Assembly (NCBI GenBank): GCA_019022495.1
Contig: JAFEKR010000003.1
Span: 2,232,001 to 2,296,000 of the forward strand
DNA from: Epichloe hybrida
Taxonomy: Eukaryota > Ascomycota > Sordariomycetes > Hypocreales > Clavicipitaceae
Direction: 5' to 3'
DNA length: 64,000 nucleotides
Below the pieces are notes generated by a model, which was given only the letters and a program-made list of their open reading frames with translations, ran no database searches and was not told the origin of the DNA. Position 1 is the first letter of the stretch. Each line of letters starts with the position of its first letter. Shown here piece by piece: positions 1 to 11,573 of this stretch. The translations under genes were made by a program, and so were the position numbers.

Positions 1-1797
1 CGTCGCTTGGAGGCTGCCGCCAGTCGGGCCGAGGATGCTGAACGTCACCTCGCTGCCCTGGAGGAAGAGACGGACAAGCTTCTTAACGAGCTTCGAAATT
101 CCAAAGATGATACCAGAACTCATATGCAACGCTTCAAAGAAGCCCAACGGGGCATAATGGACATGCAAGACCAGCTGGAGCGTATCGAGGACGAAGCCCG
201 CCAGGAACGCGAGCGTCACGCCGAAACCGTCGAGAGAATGGAACGCCAACGCGAAATCGAGAAACAGTTGGATACCGCCGCTGGCCGGCTTAAGGGAGCT
301 GCAGCCACGAAATCTCTTCAAGAGCAAAAGCCTGGCAGTCAAATAGTTGGCCATTTTGTACGTGACTTGTTGCAAGACAACGCAAATCTTCAGCTGGGTA
401 TAGCTGAGTTGCGAGAAATGCTCATGGATTCGAATGACGAAATTCAATCCTTGAGAGATCAGCTTGCGCAACATCGGCCGTTACCGCATGATTATACGAG
501 CGCTGCATCGACGATGAGGGCAGAACTAGAGCCTGTGCTTGATCGATCCTCACTCTCTCAAGAGTTACACATCCACCACCATTATCATGCGACACCGAAA
601 CAGGAACATCGCAAGTCAAAGAAGAAAAGACGAGGCTTGATACCGGGAGCTCTAACACCCCCGGCAACGTCGACTCCATCATCGCCACGACAATCTGGCG
701 GCTGGGGCCTCACATCGTCCCCCACAGCCCCCGCTCTCTTGTGCCGCGTCTCCGAAGGCGAGACAACAACCCCAACGTTATCGAAACCTAGATGCATCTG
801 GAAACCAGATTCTCAACCAGCATCCGAATTTTCCTCATCCGTACCGAGTTCCCCACGGGCATATCATCAGCGCATATTCGATTCTGGTTACAACGAATCT
901 GATGCGGTGACTTCCCCGACGTCGTCGAGTTTTGATCCTTTATCCCCCACCTGGCGGCCTGCTCATTCCAAGAGACAGTCCGTATCTTCCACTCATAGCT
1001 TCCAGTCACTTGCCGTGTCTCTCTTGGACCAAGCGCCAGACACGCCACCCATCGGAAATCCAGCCGCTCACACCAACTACGCGGGAGACACCATCGACGA
1101 GGAAGATGAAGACGACCAGTCCCTTCCTCCGTTGAGGCATGCCTCACCCCCAGGAGTCACAATTGAAAGTGCCACGCCCGTCAAGGAATCACCTGTCGAC
1201 GACGCTTCAGCCTGCCTCCACGAAGCGGCCCCACCACGCCGTCTTCAACGCGTTTCTTCCCATGAGTCCATCATGTCTCTGACGGGCGGCCTGGACATTC
1301 ATACACTCAAGTCGCGGCCGAGCCAGATGACTATGCGGCCACTCGGCGGAGTGGATGCCATTGTGACGGGCGTCATTGCCCGTCCGACTCTGTCCCGATC
1401 ATCGGCGAAGCGTAGCGATGTGGCATTGCGCGACAACTTTGCCGGTTTCCAAAGGTCACGTTCCGCAGCATCCTCGGCCGCGGCAAGACTGCCGTCCAGC
1501 CCATCGCCGGGTGCTGCTGGCGCATTGGGCAAATTGGTCGGATGGCGTCCTTGGGGAAGCGTCTCAGCCTCGAGTCCCCAGCCCGACGCTACTACGCCTG
1601 AAGACGCGGCGGATGCTTGCAAACGCAGGGATCAAGAGCCTCATCGACCCCCCGGGATTAACCAGCCGGGCGCAATTCCAGGCTTCCCGCAGTACTGGAC
1701 ATCACGGAAGCGAAAGGGTGCGCCAGCAAAAGTCACTGCCGACACAATTGATCGCGATGCTTTAAAAGACATTTTGCAAGAATCCTGTACTCCGTAG
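1..1797 (+). CDS. Coiled-coil protein, C-terminal part (5' end outside window)
   Basis: The frame is open from the first base, so the gene starts upstream; 598 residues up to the TAG stop are visible. The first ~160 residues are charged, heptad-like coiled coil (many E, R, K, Q). Next comes a His-rich spot and a lysine/arginine cluster (KSKKKRR, about residue 207), which could be a nuclear signal. A long Ser/Pro/Thr-rich disordered stretch follows, and a short ordered tail near GINQPGAIPGFPQYW. Pezizomycotina carry conserved proteins of this layout, often labelled myosin-heavy-chain-like, but I see no motor or other enzymatic domain. The function is unknown. Coding status is well supported by the long open frame; the product name is only descriptive. 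Confidence 0.8.
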   Translation, partial: RRLEAAASRAEDAERHLAALEEETDKLLNELRNSKDDTRTHMQRFKEAQRGIMDMQDQLERIEDEARQERERHAETVERMERQREIEKQLDTAAGRLKGAAATKSLQEQKPGSQIVGHFVRDLLQDNANLQLGIAELREMLMDSNDEIQSLRDQLAQHRPLPHDYTSAASTMRAELEPVLDRSSLSQELHIHHHYHATPKQEHRKSKKKRRGLIPGALTPPATSTPSSPRQSGGWGLTSSPTAPALLCRVSEGETTTPTLSKPRCIWKPDSQPASEFSSSVPSSPRAYHQRIFDSGYNESDAVTSPTSSSFDPLSPTWRPAHSKRQSVSSTHSFQSLAVSLLDQAPDTPPIGNPAAHTNYAGDTIDEEDEDDQSLPPLRHASPPGVTIESATPVKESPVDDASACLHEAAPPRRLQRVSSHESIMSLTGGLDIHTLKSRPSQMTMRPLGGVDAIVTGVIARPTLSRSSAKRSDVALRDNFAGFQRSRSAASSAAARLPSSPSPGAAGALGKLVGWRPWGSVSASSPQPDATTPEDAADACKRRDQEPHRPPGINQPGAIPGFPQYWTSRKRKGAPAKVTADTIDRDALKDILQESCTP

Positions 1798-2527
1798 ACA
1801 AGGGGACAGGACATCAACTTACCCTCGGCCACGCTGTACTAAGAAGCGATCGGACAAGCCAGGGCTTTCACAAAGGGGGACTTGGGAAGCGTATATTTGC
1901 AATCCCAAAACACACATGCACTCCGAGTTCATTTCATGGCGTTTTCATTGGAGGATGATACGATTACATTTGTACACGTTGACACAGCTGGCATTGATAT
2001 TGGCGCCGGAGATACCCTCGACCGATTTTCACAGGTCGCATTTATTTTGTATTTACTCGTTAGTGATTTTGAAGCATTCATAGGGGCGGACTTCAATGAT
2101 GGAGGCTGGGCCTTAGGTGATGCAGGAAAATACAGTCGGTTCACTTTCTGCCGAAGAGAGGCTGCTTGCTCGACTGACTCTCGTGTGTGTACGACTTCTC
2201 TTGGCCGTGTTTGAATCTTGACGCTCGTTTCGATTAAAGTTTGATCAGCTTGTCTTGACTCTTTCACCGCCATCGTTTCTTATTTTTACTTTAGTTGCAG
2301 CTAGGAGCCTTGCTCGTATTACATGTTTTTTCAGGTGCACCGCGTCACACATCAGTACTTGTGAGTAAGGTTTAAAACATTGTCCGGACTCGTCGTTGAC
2401 GTATAAAGCTAGCGTACACTACGTAGTTGCAGTATTCATGCCGCCATCTTTTTGTTACCAAGCCGACTTTTTGCGACTTGCCCAGGATCTCTGATAGAGT
2501 AGAATTTTCTCGAAAGACGTGGCGTTT
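1798..2527. other. Intergenic, convergent 3' regions
   Basis: This 730-bp stretch lies between the ends of two convergent genes. It is moderately AT-rich with T-runs, as expected for 3' UTRs and terminators. Short overlapping frames on both strands have no recognisable motifs, so I call no gene. Confidence 0.5.
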
Positions 2528-3499
2528 CTAGCATGCATTTTCAGGCGTGCTGGTGGTGGCATTCCGCTTGGCTAATTCGTCACTGTTCAGTGAGGTAACA
2601 GACGAGTGACGGGAAGACTGAGAGGCAAGCTTGGTGAAGGTACTTGTGGAATTGCCTGGCCGGCCTTCCTCACGATGCACGAAGCCGCGCTTCCCTGGAA
2701 GTTTGGCCGCCATGGCCGTGGGAACGCTGCGTTTGTTGTTGCCGCCTCGACCACCACTTGTGGACGTGGCCTGTGCGAGGTCGTCGCCAACCGAGGCGAG
2801 TCCGCTCGCGAACGCAGGCTCGCCCCCTGGAATCAGCTGGCTCAGCTTGTCGATGGTGTCCCCTGAGTTGCCGTTGAGTTCCTTGAGATTGTTCTCAGCC
2901 TGCGTCCTGCAGGTGGGCACCGTCTTGATGACCTCGCTCTCGAGCTTGTCTATGCTGTCCTCGAGCACCTGCATGACAGACACCAGCGGCACGGCCTTGG
3001 AGTTGCCGGACAGAATGTCTCCTTTGCCATTTATGGTGGTGAGATAGGTTTGATATGATTGGGAGAACTATGGTGCTTTTTTTTAGCAAGTTGCTTGAGG
3101 CTGGGGCCGTTTTGGGAGCAGCGTCACCTACGTCAGACAGTGATTTGCAAATGTCGGACTGGTCGTTGTCTGCGAAGCCGGACTGGCTATTGTTTCCTGG
3201 GATCGCCTCGGCATTCTGGAGAGACATCTTGACCATTTCTTTTAGGTTGTCCGTGACTTTCTGGCGGATTGCACTCTTGTTAGCTGGTCAATCGCATTTA
3301 CGGCCACGTCCCTTGCAGATTGTGCTGCACGTACCGGCACGTTCTCGTCCAAGTTATCTATGCTGAGCCCCTTGGCGATGTCGTTCGCCCTTGACGACAG
3401 GTCGGTGAGGGATCGGATGCCGGCGGCAACATCCTGCGGCGAGACGGCGGTTGCCCGCACTGCCAGGAGGGCGAGCGTGGCCCAGCGTGAGAGCGTCAT
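2528..3499 (-). CDS. Small secreted protein, HsbA/cell-wall mannoprotein-like
   Basis: The model joins three exons on the minus strand: 3499-3335, 3275-3132 and 3067-2528, giving 282 residues. Introns are 59 nt (donor GTACGT, acceptor after CTAACAAG) and 64 nt (donor GTAGGT, acceptor CATAG); both are phase 0. The N-terminus MTLSRWATLALLAVRATA is a clear signal peptide, so the product should be secreted. The body is helical and contains SYQTYLTTINGKGDILSG, resembling the second half of hydrophobic-surface-binding protein A (HsbA) and related cell-wall galactomannoproteins. The C-terminal ~90 residues are Gly/Ser/Lys-rich and look disordered. The first intron is less certain because the exon frame also reads through it sensibly. 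It lies divergently from the formin gene. The family call is by general resemblance; secretion is the firmer statement. Confidence 0.6.
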
Positions 3500-5036
3500 G
3501 GGCGTGAGGATATAATCTGCTTTGGAAATTTGATATGGTCGAGCTGAAGAAGCAGTGCTTGCAGGGATGCGTCATGCGACTTGCCTTGAGGAGGGACAGC
3601 AGTGCCGATGAGGCGGCCATGGTTGCAAAGCTCGCTTCCGCGAAATGTCAAGACGCGGTCTGAGCCGGAGGGCTGGTGTTACCTGGGAAGGTGTGTCGCC
3701 GTGGTGGTGGTGACATGTGGGCTGGTTGCTGACGACAAGGAGGCAGCAATTCACGATGGGTGGTGGTGGTGTCTGGTGGAGTTGAAGCTCTTGGACAGGC
3801 AGGGGAGGAGTTGTGGTTGCTTGGCTGGGCTGATCAGATCAGCTGAACGTCTGGTATTACTGGTAATGGTATTAATACTCCGTGCTCCGCAGTATTAACA
3901 GTAAAACGGAGTACGACCCATTTTATTAGGGGTCTTCATATAAGACCGGCAGTGACACTCCTTTTTGAAGCGCCAAGAGAAAATGAAAACGGCTCGGAGG
4001 ATGTGCAGTAGCACGCGCACGCAATAGCAGGACGAGGAGGCCGAATGTTGGACGAGACGATAGGAGCTTCTTTGGCTCTGATGCAATGAGCCTTTGTGCG
4101 TGTTTTGTGTGTCCCGTGACCCGTCCAACCCGTTCGGGTCTGGTTGCGGCCATTGACAACCAACTCCACTTGTTCAATTAAGCAATGTCTGGCGCTAATT
4201 AATACATAGCCACTTGGTCCTCGGTGCGGTCTCCTGCTTTTCGGCTTTCAGGGGCCTGCTCTGGAACACTGTCCGCAGGTGTCCGCATGTGTCCGCATAC
4301 GTCCGTATCTACTCCGTACTGTGCGACTGGCATATGTGCAGACCATCCAACCAACGTTTGACTTCTTTCCAACAATCGTCACCACCGAACCAAGCATTTT
4401 CGAGCCCTCGAGAACCAATAGCGACCAGGGACCGAAATCGTATCGCGAACCGAGCGCACGCTGACCGGTCGAGGACCCACCAGACTTCTGCCGGACAGAC
4501 TGCCTCTTGCCTGCATCCCTTATCGATTGCACGCCACGGCCCCTGTTCCTCCTGATCGTGGCTGCTGCATCTCACCACTCGCGCACTCTCATTCATACGA
4601 CGGCATCCTCACTCTGATACGGACAAACAGACAAGAGACCCTTCTCTGGCATCGAACCACCGAGTCGAATATAACATCGAAACGAAACCGAAACGGCCAC
4701 TTTGTTCCCCATACTCTATTGCGAACCACCAAACCACCAACCGCGGCAGCAAGGAAGCAGAACACACGGACCCGTTTGTCCGATAGACAAGGCCAAATCG
4801 ACGGCCCAGCAGAGGAGCACCTTTTGCTATAGCCTTTGTCTTCCGGGCCTGATATCTGGCAGGCATCCCCCGCTACCTGTGACATAGGGGCCTTGGCTTT
4901 GGATCGTTCACCATGCAAGCGGCCTTGGGCCAGCACTTGTCCGGTTCTACGTTTTTCACCTAGGCAGCTCTTTTGTTCCGTGAATCGACTCCATCATACT
5001 CATCCCCCCCCCTCCTCCCCAGCAGCAGAAGCAACA
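3500..5036. promoter_or_regulatory. Divergent upstream region of the secreted protein and the formin
   Basis: This 1.5-kb region separates two divergently transcribed genes and must hold both promoters. CT-rich tracts and a C-run (near 5007-5015) precede the formin start codon, typical of a fungal 5' UTR. The formin frame happens to be open back to 4836, but the in-frame codons before 5037 look like UTR. No other gene is supported; short frames at 3895-4177 and 4214-4600 lack motifs. Confidence 0.45.
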
Positions 5037-8000
5037 ATGTCCTCGGCAGACAAGTCGAGGCAGTCGTCTGCAGGACGGTCCATCTTCTCCAGGCATAAGA
5101 ACAAGGATAGAAGAACGACAGATACCGACCACCTCGATGTCGGTAGCACCTTGAGCTTTCGCTCGTCGCGGCACAAGCGAGACTCCTCGACCGTGTCCAT
5201 CGATATGCCAACCTCTCCCGATCCTGCAGTCAACATAATGGCGGGAGTGATAACATCAATCCCCTACGACAATATGCCCCCTGGCTCCCGATCCCCGATC
5301 CCCGTCGACTATTTACCCAGCTCCGACCAAGTTCCCGCCCGCCGCGAGCCTCTGCCTCACCAGCTTAACAAGAGTGCGGCAGATTTTCATCAATATCCGT
5401 CATTTGACGCCTCTGCCACTCGACCCAGGGAATCAAACATGACCATGGCATCCACGGGCCGCCAGGCTCAATATCAACAATGGGGCCCTGCTCGCGGAAG
5501 CGTTGCCAGCACAGCCAACGGCTCGACACACACCTCGAGATACGACTCGTATTTGGGCGCCAATGGAAGCCGCAGCTCTGCTGACAACCTCAGCATGTAT
5601 TCAGGTAATGCTGGAAATCGAGATAACGGGGGGATGGCACGCTCATCGCACTTAGCTCTACCGAGCGCTTCGTCGCAAAGTTCCTACGGCTCTTACCACC
5701 AGTCGCATCGGGAGTCCAACCGGCTGACCAAGTTTCCCGGGCCCGGCTCTAATCATGAAGGATTCTACTTTCCCAAGCCGGACGACGATAATATAATTGA
5801 GCAAATGTTTTTGCAGCTCATGCAGAAACGAGGATGGCACAACCTGCCCGAGCAAGCCCGAAGACAAATGTTGGCGTACCCACCACAGAAGAAATGGACG
5901 CTGCTTCACCAAGATCGCCTCACCGAGTGGCAGGGCGAGCAGAAGCGACGACAGACTGCTCGAACGAATCAATTTGCTGCACCAGACATCACGACGTACT
6001 CTGACGAAGAGGGCACGCCGGAGTGGTATGTCCGCAAGGTGATGGAAGACAAGCTCGACACCAAAGGCATGGGCAGTCTCGAGGTCAATCTCCGAACACA
6101 ACAGATTGGCTGGGTCAAGCGATTTGTCGAATGCCAGGGACAGGTGGCTTTGGTGACCCTGCTCCTCAAGATCAATCGCAAAACGGCAGCCGGCCCCGTG
6201 CCGGAGAATTCTCGCGTGGAGAAGAACCTGGACCGGGAATACGACATCATCAAGTGTCTCAAAGCACTCATGAACAACAAGTTTGGTGCCGACGATGCTC
6301 TCATGCAGCAAAAAGTGCTGGTGGCCCTGGCTACGTGCCTGATATCCGCGCGCATCACCACTCGAAAACTGGTCAGTGAGATCCTCACCTTTCTGTGTAC
6401 TTGGGGCGAAAACGGCGAGGGCCATGTCAAGGTCATCCAAGCCCTGGACGAGGTAAAGGCTCAGTCGGGGGAAAATGGCCGCTTTGACGCCTGGATGCGC
6501 CTGGTAGAGGTTACGATAGATGGTCGCGGCAAGATGGGCAGTCTGGTCGGGGCAAGCGAAGAGGTTCGGACTGGCGGCATCGGCATGGAGAACTTGCTCA
6601 TGGAGTACGCCGTCACGACCTTGATGCTGGTGAACATGGTGGTGGATGCACCAGAGGGTGACCTTCAGTTGCGAATCCATATCCGAGCTCAGTTCACAGC
6701 ATGCGGCATCAAACGCATCTTGACCAAGATGGAAGAGTTCCAATACGAGCTTCTCGACAAGCAGGTTGAGCGATACCGCACCAACGAAGCCATTGACTAC
6801 GAGGACATGCTGGAGAGGGAAAACAGCAGCATCAAGGACAGCATCGAAGGCGACGTGAAGGATCTCAGCGACCCCGTGCAGATTGCGGATGCCATTCAAC
6901 AGCGCATCCATGGAAGCAAGGCGCAAGACTATTTCGTTTCAGCCTTGCAGCATCTCATGCTCATCCGGGCCCAAGACGGCGAGGAACGTTTGCGCATGTT
7001 CCAGCTGGTCGACTCCATGCTCAGCTACGTTGCCATGGACAGGCGCCTGCCAAACATGGACCTCAAGCAGAGTCTCAACTTCACCGTGCAAAGCCTCCTC
7101 GACAAGCTGCACACCGATTCGGAAGCACGCCAGGCCCAAGATGAGGCTCTGGAGTCGCGGCAAATAGCGGAAGCTGCCATGGCGGAGCGCGATGAGATGC
7201 GTGCCAGGCTCGAGCTGGGAGCGGATGGCCTCGTCAAGAAGATGCAGAAACAACTCGACGAGCAAGCTCGGTTTATCGAGGCCCAGAAGAGACAAGCGGA
7301 CGGACTCAAGGCCGAGATTAGCAGCCTTCAGGGCGTCCGTGCCAAGGAGGCGCAGAGGAACGAGCTGGAGACGAGAGAATTGTATCTGATGCTCAGGGAT
7401 GCACAGGATATTGCGGCGTCCAACGCCATGAAGGGCAGCAACAAACCTGGCGACCCCTCGAGTAACGGAACCGCTGCTCAAATGCAAGGCATTCTGGACC
7501 GAGAGAGACTTATGGAGCGTCTGCAGATGCAATTGGAGCGCCAAAAGACACAGTATAAGCTCGAAGGGCGAGTCTGGGGCGAGGCTGGCGGCCCGTCCGA
7601 CCGTCTCCGCGCACTGCGCGAGGAAATGGAAGACGAGAACTTGGAGTCATCGGCTGGCAGTGGGACACCACCTCGCGATCTTACCAACAGTGTGTTGGGC
7701 AGCATAAACCGCCAAACCCGTGTCACTCGCAAGCCACTTCAGGCGGACAGGGATAGCGAACCCGACGTCATCGAAGAAAGTGAAGACGCCGAAGGGGAAG
7801 ACGGCGTCATATTCGAGCGTCCTCGCATCGTGGAGATGAAACGACCAACTGTCGATCCCAGGTTCCAGGCAGGTCTGGTCAGTGAGATTGGTTCCAATGT
7901 CAAGAAAATTGAAGGCAGCGACTCCGAGGACGTCGATAGACAGCAGCCCCACCACACCCAGGTCTGGCATCTTCAACAACTCCTCTCATCTCGACTGACG

Positions 8001-10361
8001 ACCGGACACCTGAGGCGGACGGGATTGTTGCCGGTGCCGGAGCTGCGCCTGATCCCCCGCCACCACCGCCGCCACCACCACCCCCACCCCCACCACCGAT
8101 GCCGGATCAAAAGGCTGGCGGCCCACCACCTCCGCCGCCGCCGCCGCCGCCCCCCATGCCCGGTCAAACCGCCGGGGCTCCTCCTCCACCTCCTCCACCT
8201 CCGCCTCCGCCTCCACAGAAGCGGGGCCAGATGTCCGGCGGCCCCCCTCCTCCGCCTCCCCCGCCCATGCCTGGCTCTACAGGCTCTATGCCGCCGCCGC
8301 CGCCGCCGCCCCCCATGCCTGGGGCTATGCCTTCTGGTCACTTCCTGCCACAGAAGTCTGTCTTTGCCGCAACACCCGGCATTGGCCTGCCAGTGGCACG
8401 GCCCAAGAAGAAGCTCAAGGCACTGCATTGGGAAAAGGTCGACGCCCCTGAGACTAGTCATTGGGCCGCCCATGCCCCATCTGCCGAGGAACGAGAGGAG
8501 AAGTACAATGAGCTCAGCCGCAAGGGAATCTTGGACGAAGTTGAGAAGCTTTTCATGGCCAAGGAGATTAAGAAGTTGGGCGGCGGAGGCGCAAAGAAGG
8601 GCGATAAGAAGCAAATCATTTCTTCGGATTTGCGCAAGGCATATGGTAAGCGTCACAACAGAAAATCGGTCCTCGCCGCGGGACGCCGTTTTGTTAACAA
8701 TGGAATGAATGACAGAAATCGCCTTTGCCAAATTTTCACAGTATTCTGTGGAAAAGGTTGTCCAAATGATTATCCACTGCGACCCTCAATTGCTGGATAA
8801 TCAAGTCGTCATGGAGTTCTTGCAAAAGGATGATCTGTGCAACATATCTGACAATGTTTCGAAGCAAATGGCCCCCTACAGCCGAGACCTGACGGGGCCT
8901 GACGCCAAGAGCAACAACCGCGAGCTGGACCCCAACGAATTGACTCGACAGGATCAGATCTACCTGCACACAGCGTTCGAGCTACACCACTACTGGAAGA
9001 GCCGCATGAGAGCACTGTGGCTTACCAAGAACTTTGAGCCCGACTATGAGGAATTGAACGAGAGAATCAATCAGGTGATGGCTGTGTCCGAGAGCCTGCG
9101 CGACTCGGTCTCTCTGATGAATGTTCTCGGCCTCATTCTAGACATTGGCAACTACATGAACGACGCCAACAAGCAGGCGCGGGGTTTCAAACTGAGCTCG
9201 CTTGCACGGCTGGGCATGGTCAAGGACGACAAGAACGAGTCCTCGCTCGCCGACTTGGTGGAACGTATTGTGCGAAGTCAGTACCCGGAATGGGAGGGGT
9301 TTGCCCAGGACATCAGCGGCGTTTTAACGGCACAGAAGATCAATGTCGAACAGCTTCAGGCCGATGCCAAGAAGTATATTGACACGATTCGCAACGTGCA
9401 AATGTCTCTGGATTCCGGCAACCTCAGCGATCCCAGGCAGTTCCATCCCGAGGATCGTGTCAGCCCCATCGTGCAGCGATGCATGAAAGAGGCTCGTCGC
9501 AAGGCAGAGCAGATGGAACTGTACCTCGACGAGATGATGAAGACGTACAAGGACATCATGGTGTTTTACGGCGAAGACCCCACGGACGAAAACGCCAGAC
9601 GTGACTTCTTTGCCAAGCTGGCTAGTTTCCTGGCTGAGTGGAAGAAGTCAAAGGAGAAGAACATGCAGTTGGAGGAGATGAGGAGACGCAACGAAGCGTC
9701 CATGAAGCGCAAGCACCAGGCGCAAAAGGGCGCCGCCGCCGCCGCGCTGGGAGAAGGGAGCACCTCGCCCACGAGCACCGGCGCCATGGATTCGCTACTG
9801 GAGAAGCTTCGAGCCGCTGCACCACAGGCGCGAGACCAGAGAGATCGACGTCGTCGCGCACGCCTCAAGGACAAGCATCAAGTGCGCGTGGCTTCTGGCC
9901 AGAAGATTGCCGATATCAATGAGATACCCGAAGTCGAAGCCGGTCTGCCACACAAGAACCAGACGATTGACGAGGAGAGCCCGACAGTGATAAGTCCTGG
10001 GCTGAGCTCACCGCGGGAGGGCGAAGACGACGTTGCCGACAGAGCAGCCGCGCTGCTGCAGGGCATGCGAGGCGATGGTGATAATGATGCGGAAAAGAGA
10101 GAGAGCCTCCGTCGACAAGCAAGGAGGCAAACAGCAGAGGAGGAGCGGCGACTACGAAGACGGAGGAGAGAAAAGGTCAGCAGAAGCCCGAGTAGTGGCG
10201 AGGTTAAGGATGATGAGGCAGCTGGTGCAGGTGATGACGCAGCAGGGGCAGTGGCGGTGATACCAGAGACGGTTGAAGAAGAGACGGAGCAGCCACAGGC
10301 CCAAAGGGCTGGGGATGACGACGAGGGTGCCAAAGCAGAGCACACGGAAGACACGGAATGA
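5037..10361 (+). CDS. sepA: Formin (SepA/Bni1 type)
   Basis: Formins nucleate and elongate unbranched actin filaments at hyphal tips and septa, downstream of Rho GTPases. The start at 5037 (ATGTCCTCGGCAGACAAG) opens the usual Ser-rich N-terminus. Domains in order: GTPase-binding/FH3 from about residue 250 (NIIEQMFLQLMQKRGW) to 690; coiled coil 695-855; FH1 proline runs about 980-1075; FH2 about 1100-1490 with the hallmark GNYMNDANKQARGFKLSSL; charged C-terminal tail with the likely autoregulatory segment. A clear 70-nt intron (8646-8715, GTAAGC...GACAG) joins DLRKAY to EIAFAKFSQY. The frame must also shift between about 7878 and 8045. A 62-nt intron 7878-7939 (GTCAGT...GATAG) repairs it and gives 1730 residues, but it would remove plausible coding sequence, so small indels are an alternative. 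Product identity is certain; that one join is not. Confidence 0.95.
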
Positions 10362-10536
10362 GAAGGGGAACAGCACATAGCGTCAGTACATAATGTTTAT
10401 ATACCAGCACGACTGTGACTACGATTCCTGAAAGTCAAGTCGTCTTGCTATTTTGAAGTCATTATCAGACCCTGCTCCTTGAACGCCGACAGTGACAGTC
10501 CCCCACCCAGTAAGCAAGCAAATGCCATGAACCCCC

Positions 10537-11129
10537 TCACCTCCCGGGACTAAGCGGCCTATTGAAGCCTCCTTGTCGATTCATATACTGTCTATACTCC
10601 GTCTTCTTCTCCTTGTGCACCGCGCCAGCATTATTACCCGCCACCTTCTTCCCCTTTGTTGTGCCGAACCCCCCGAATCCCATCAAGGCCTGCATGGAAA
10701 CCAGGTCATCGTCGTCGTCGTCGTCGTCGCCAACCTCGCCCGCCTCTTCGCCGTCTGTTTCCATGGGTGCAGCACTCCTTGGGCCGGCGGGCGGCGAGGG
10801 ACTTGCCCGTCCTCGAGCAACAGAATGCTTCTCATCTGGACGGGTGCGGGTGGGCAGGCTGGGAGGAGGAGTCCTGCCACTTGGCGATGCGGAACGACGA
10901 CGGACATGTCGTCGATGTCGTCGATCGATTGCTTTCCCTGGTCTCTGTAGCGTCTGTCGTCGGGGGATCGGGAGCGGTCGTTGTTGCGTCTGTGTTCACG
11001 ATGACGATCACGAGAGTGGGAGCGGGAGCGGTACCGTGGACGGTGGTCGTGGTCTCTGACGCGTCGGCTCGGACGGTCTGAGTCGTCCCGGATCTGGCGC
11101 TCTGGCCGGCGGGGGCGGCGGTTGCCCAT
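10537..11129 (-). CDS. U4/U6.U5 tri-snRNP 27 kDa-like protein (SNRNP27 family)
   Basis: The C-terminal 75 residues carry the family signature: an acidic run, then [14 protein letters not shown], and [15 protein letters not shown] at the end. This matches the conserved tail of SNRNP27, a tri-snRNP protein acting in pre-mRNA splicing in the nucleus. The N-terminal part (from the ATG at 11129) is Arg/Ser/Asp-rich with RSRSPDD-type repeats, as in the family. The two parts lie in different frames; the change falls between roughly 10860 and 10930, where I see no good donor and acceptor. Either an unusual intron or a one-base indel separates them. The downstream frame continues upward as an RS-rich sequence ([14 protein letters not shown]), so the join could be anywhere in that low-complexity stretch. 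Identity rests on the C-terminal motif. Confidence 0.75.
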
Positions 11130-11573
11130 TGTGTTGGGGGTTAGATTTCAGGTTGATGCTGTTGAAAATTTGTGCCTGTAGACGAAACCTGCTGGGAAGT
11201 GATTGTCAGGCCGGTACTCAGTATCACAGATGGGAGATTTTTAAAAGTGGAGAGCGCAAGGCTGTCCGACAGGTCGGTTGTATGTAACGTCTTCAATCTT
11301 TGTGAGCTGGTGAAGAGGGGGTGGGTGTATGAGCGGATCCGATCCCCTGGATTGCTCAAGGCACGCCCCGAGCTCAGAGAAAATCCACTCGCAACGTCAG
11401 CCTTGCATGCCCCGCCCTGACACACACACACACCCCCTTGACGTGGCCCCTCCCACTCCGTTTCATCAACCCATTCATTCGGTGGGTGGAACAGCTTTGA
11501 CCATTGCAGAATCACATGGGCAAGTTTGACATCCCACAAGATTCTTGGTACGGCGAAAAAAAAAAAAAAAAGA
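11130..11573. promoter_or_regulatory. Divergent promoter region between SNRNP27-like gene and glucosidase I
   Basis: This 444-bp region separates two divergent genes. It contains a CA-repeat patch near 11420-11434 and ends with 16 consecutive A (11556-11571) only two bases before the glucosidase I start codon. Confidence 0.5.

Noticed and set aside
3895..4177. Overlapping short minus-strand frames upstream of the formin
   Set aside because: Three frames overlap the same DNA with no motif, so they are chance openings in promoter sequence.
5658..6926. 422-codon open frame antisense to the formin FH3 region
   Set aside because: It mirrors highly biased codons of the real gene on the other strand, has no recognisable motif, and the sense protein is clearly a formin.
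7973..8731. 252-codon antisense frame with long Arg and Trp runs
   Set aside because: The Arg/Trp runs are the reverse complement of the FH1 proline codons.
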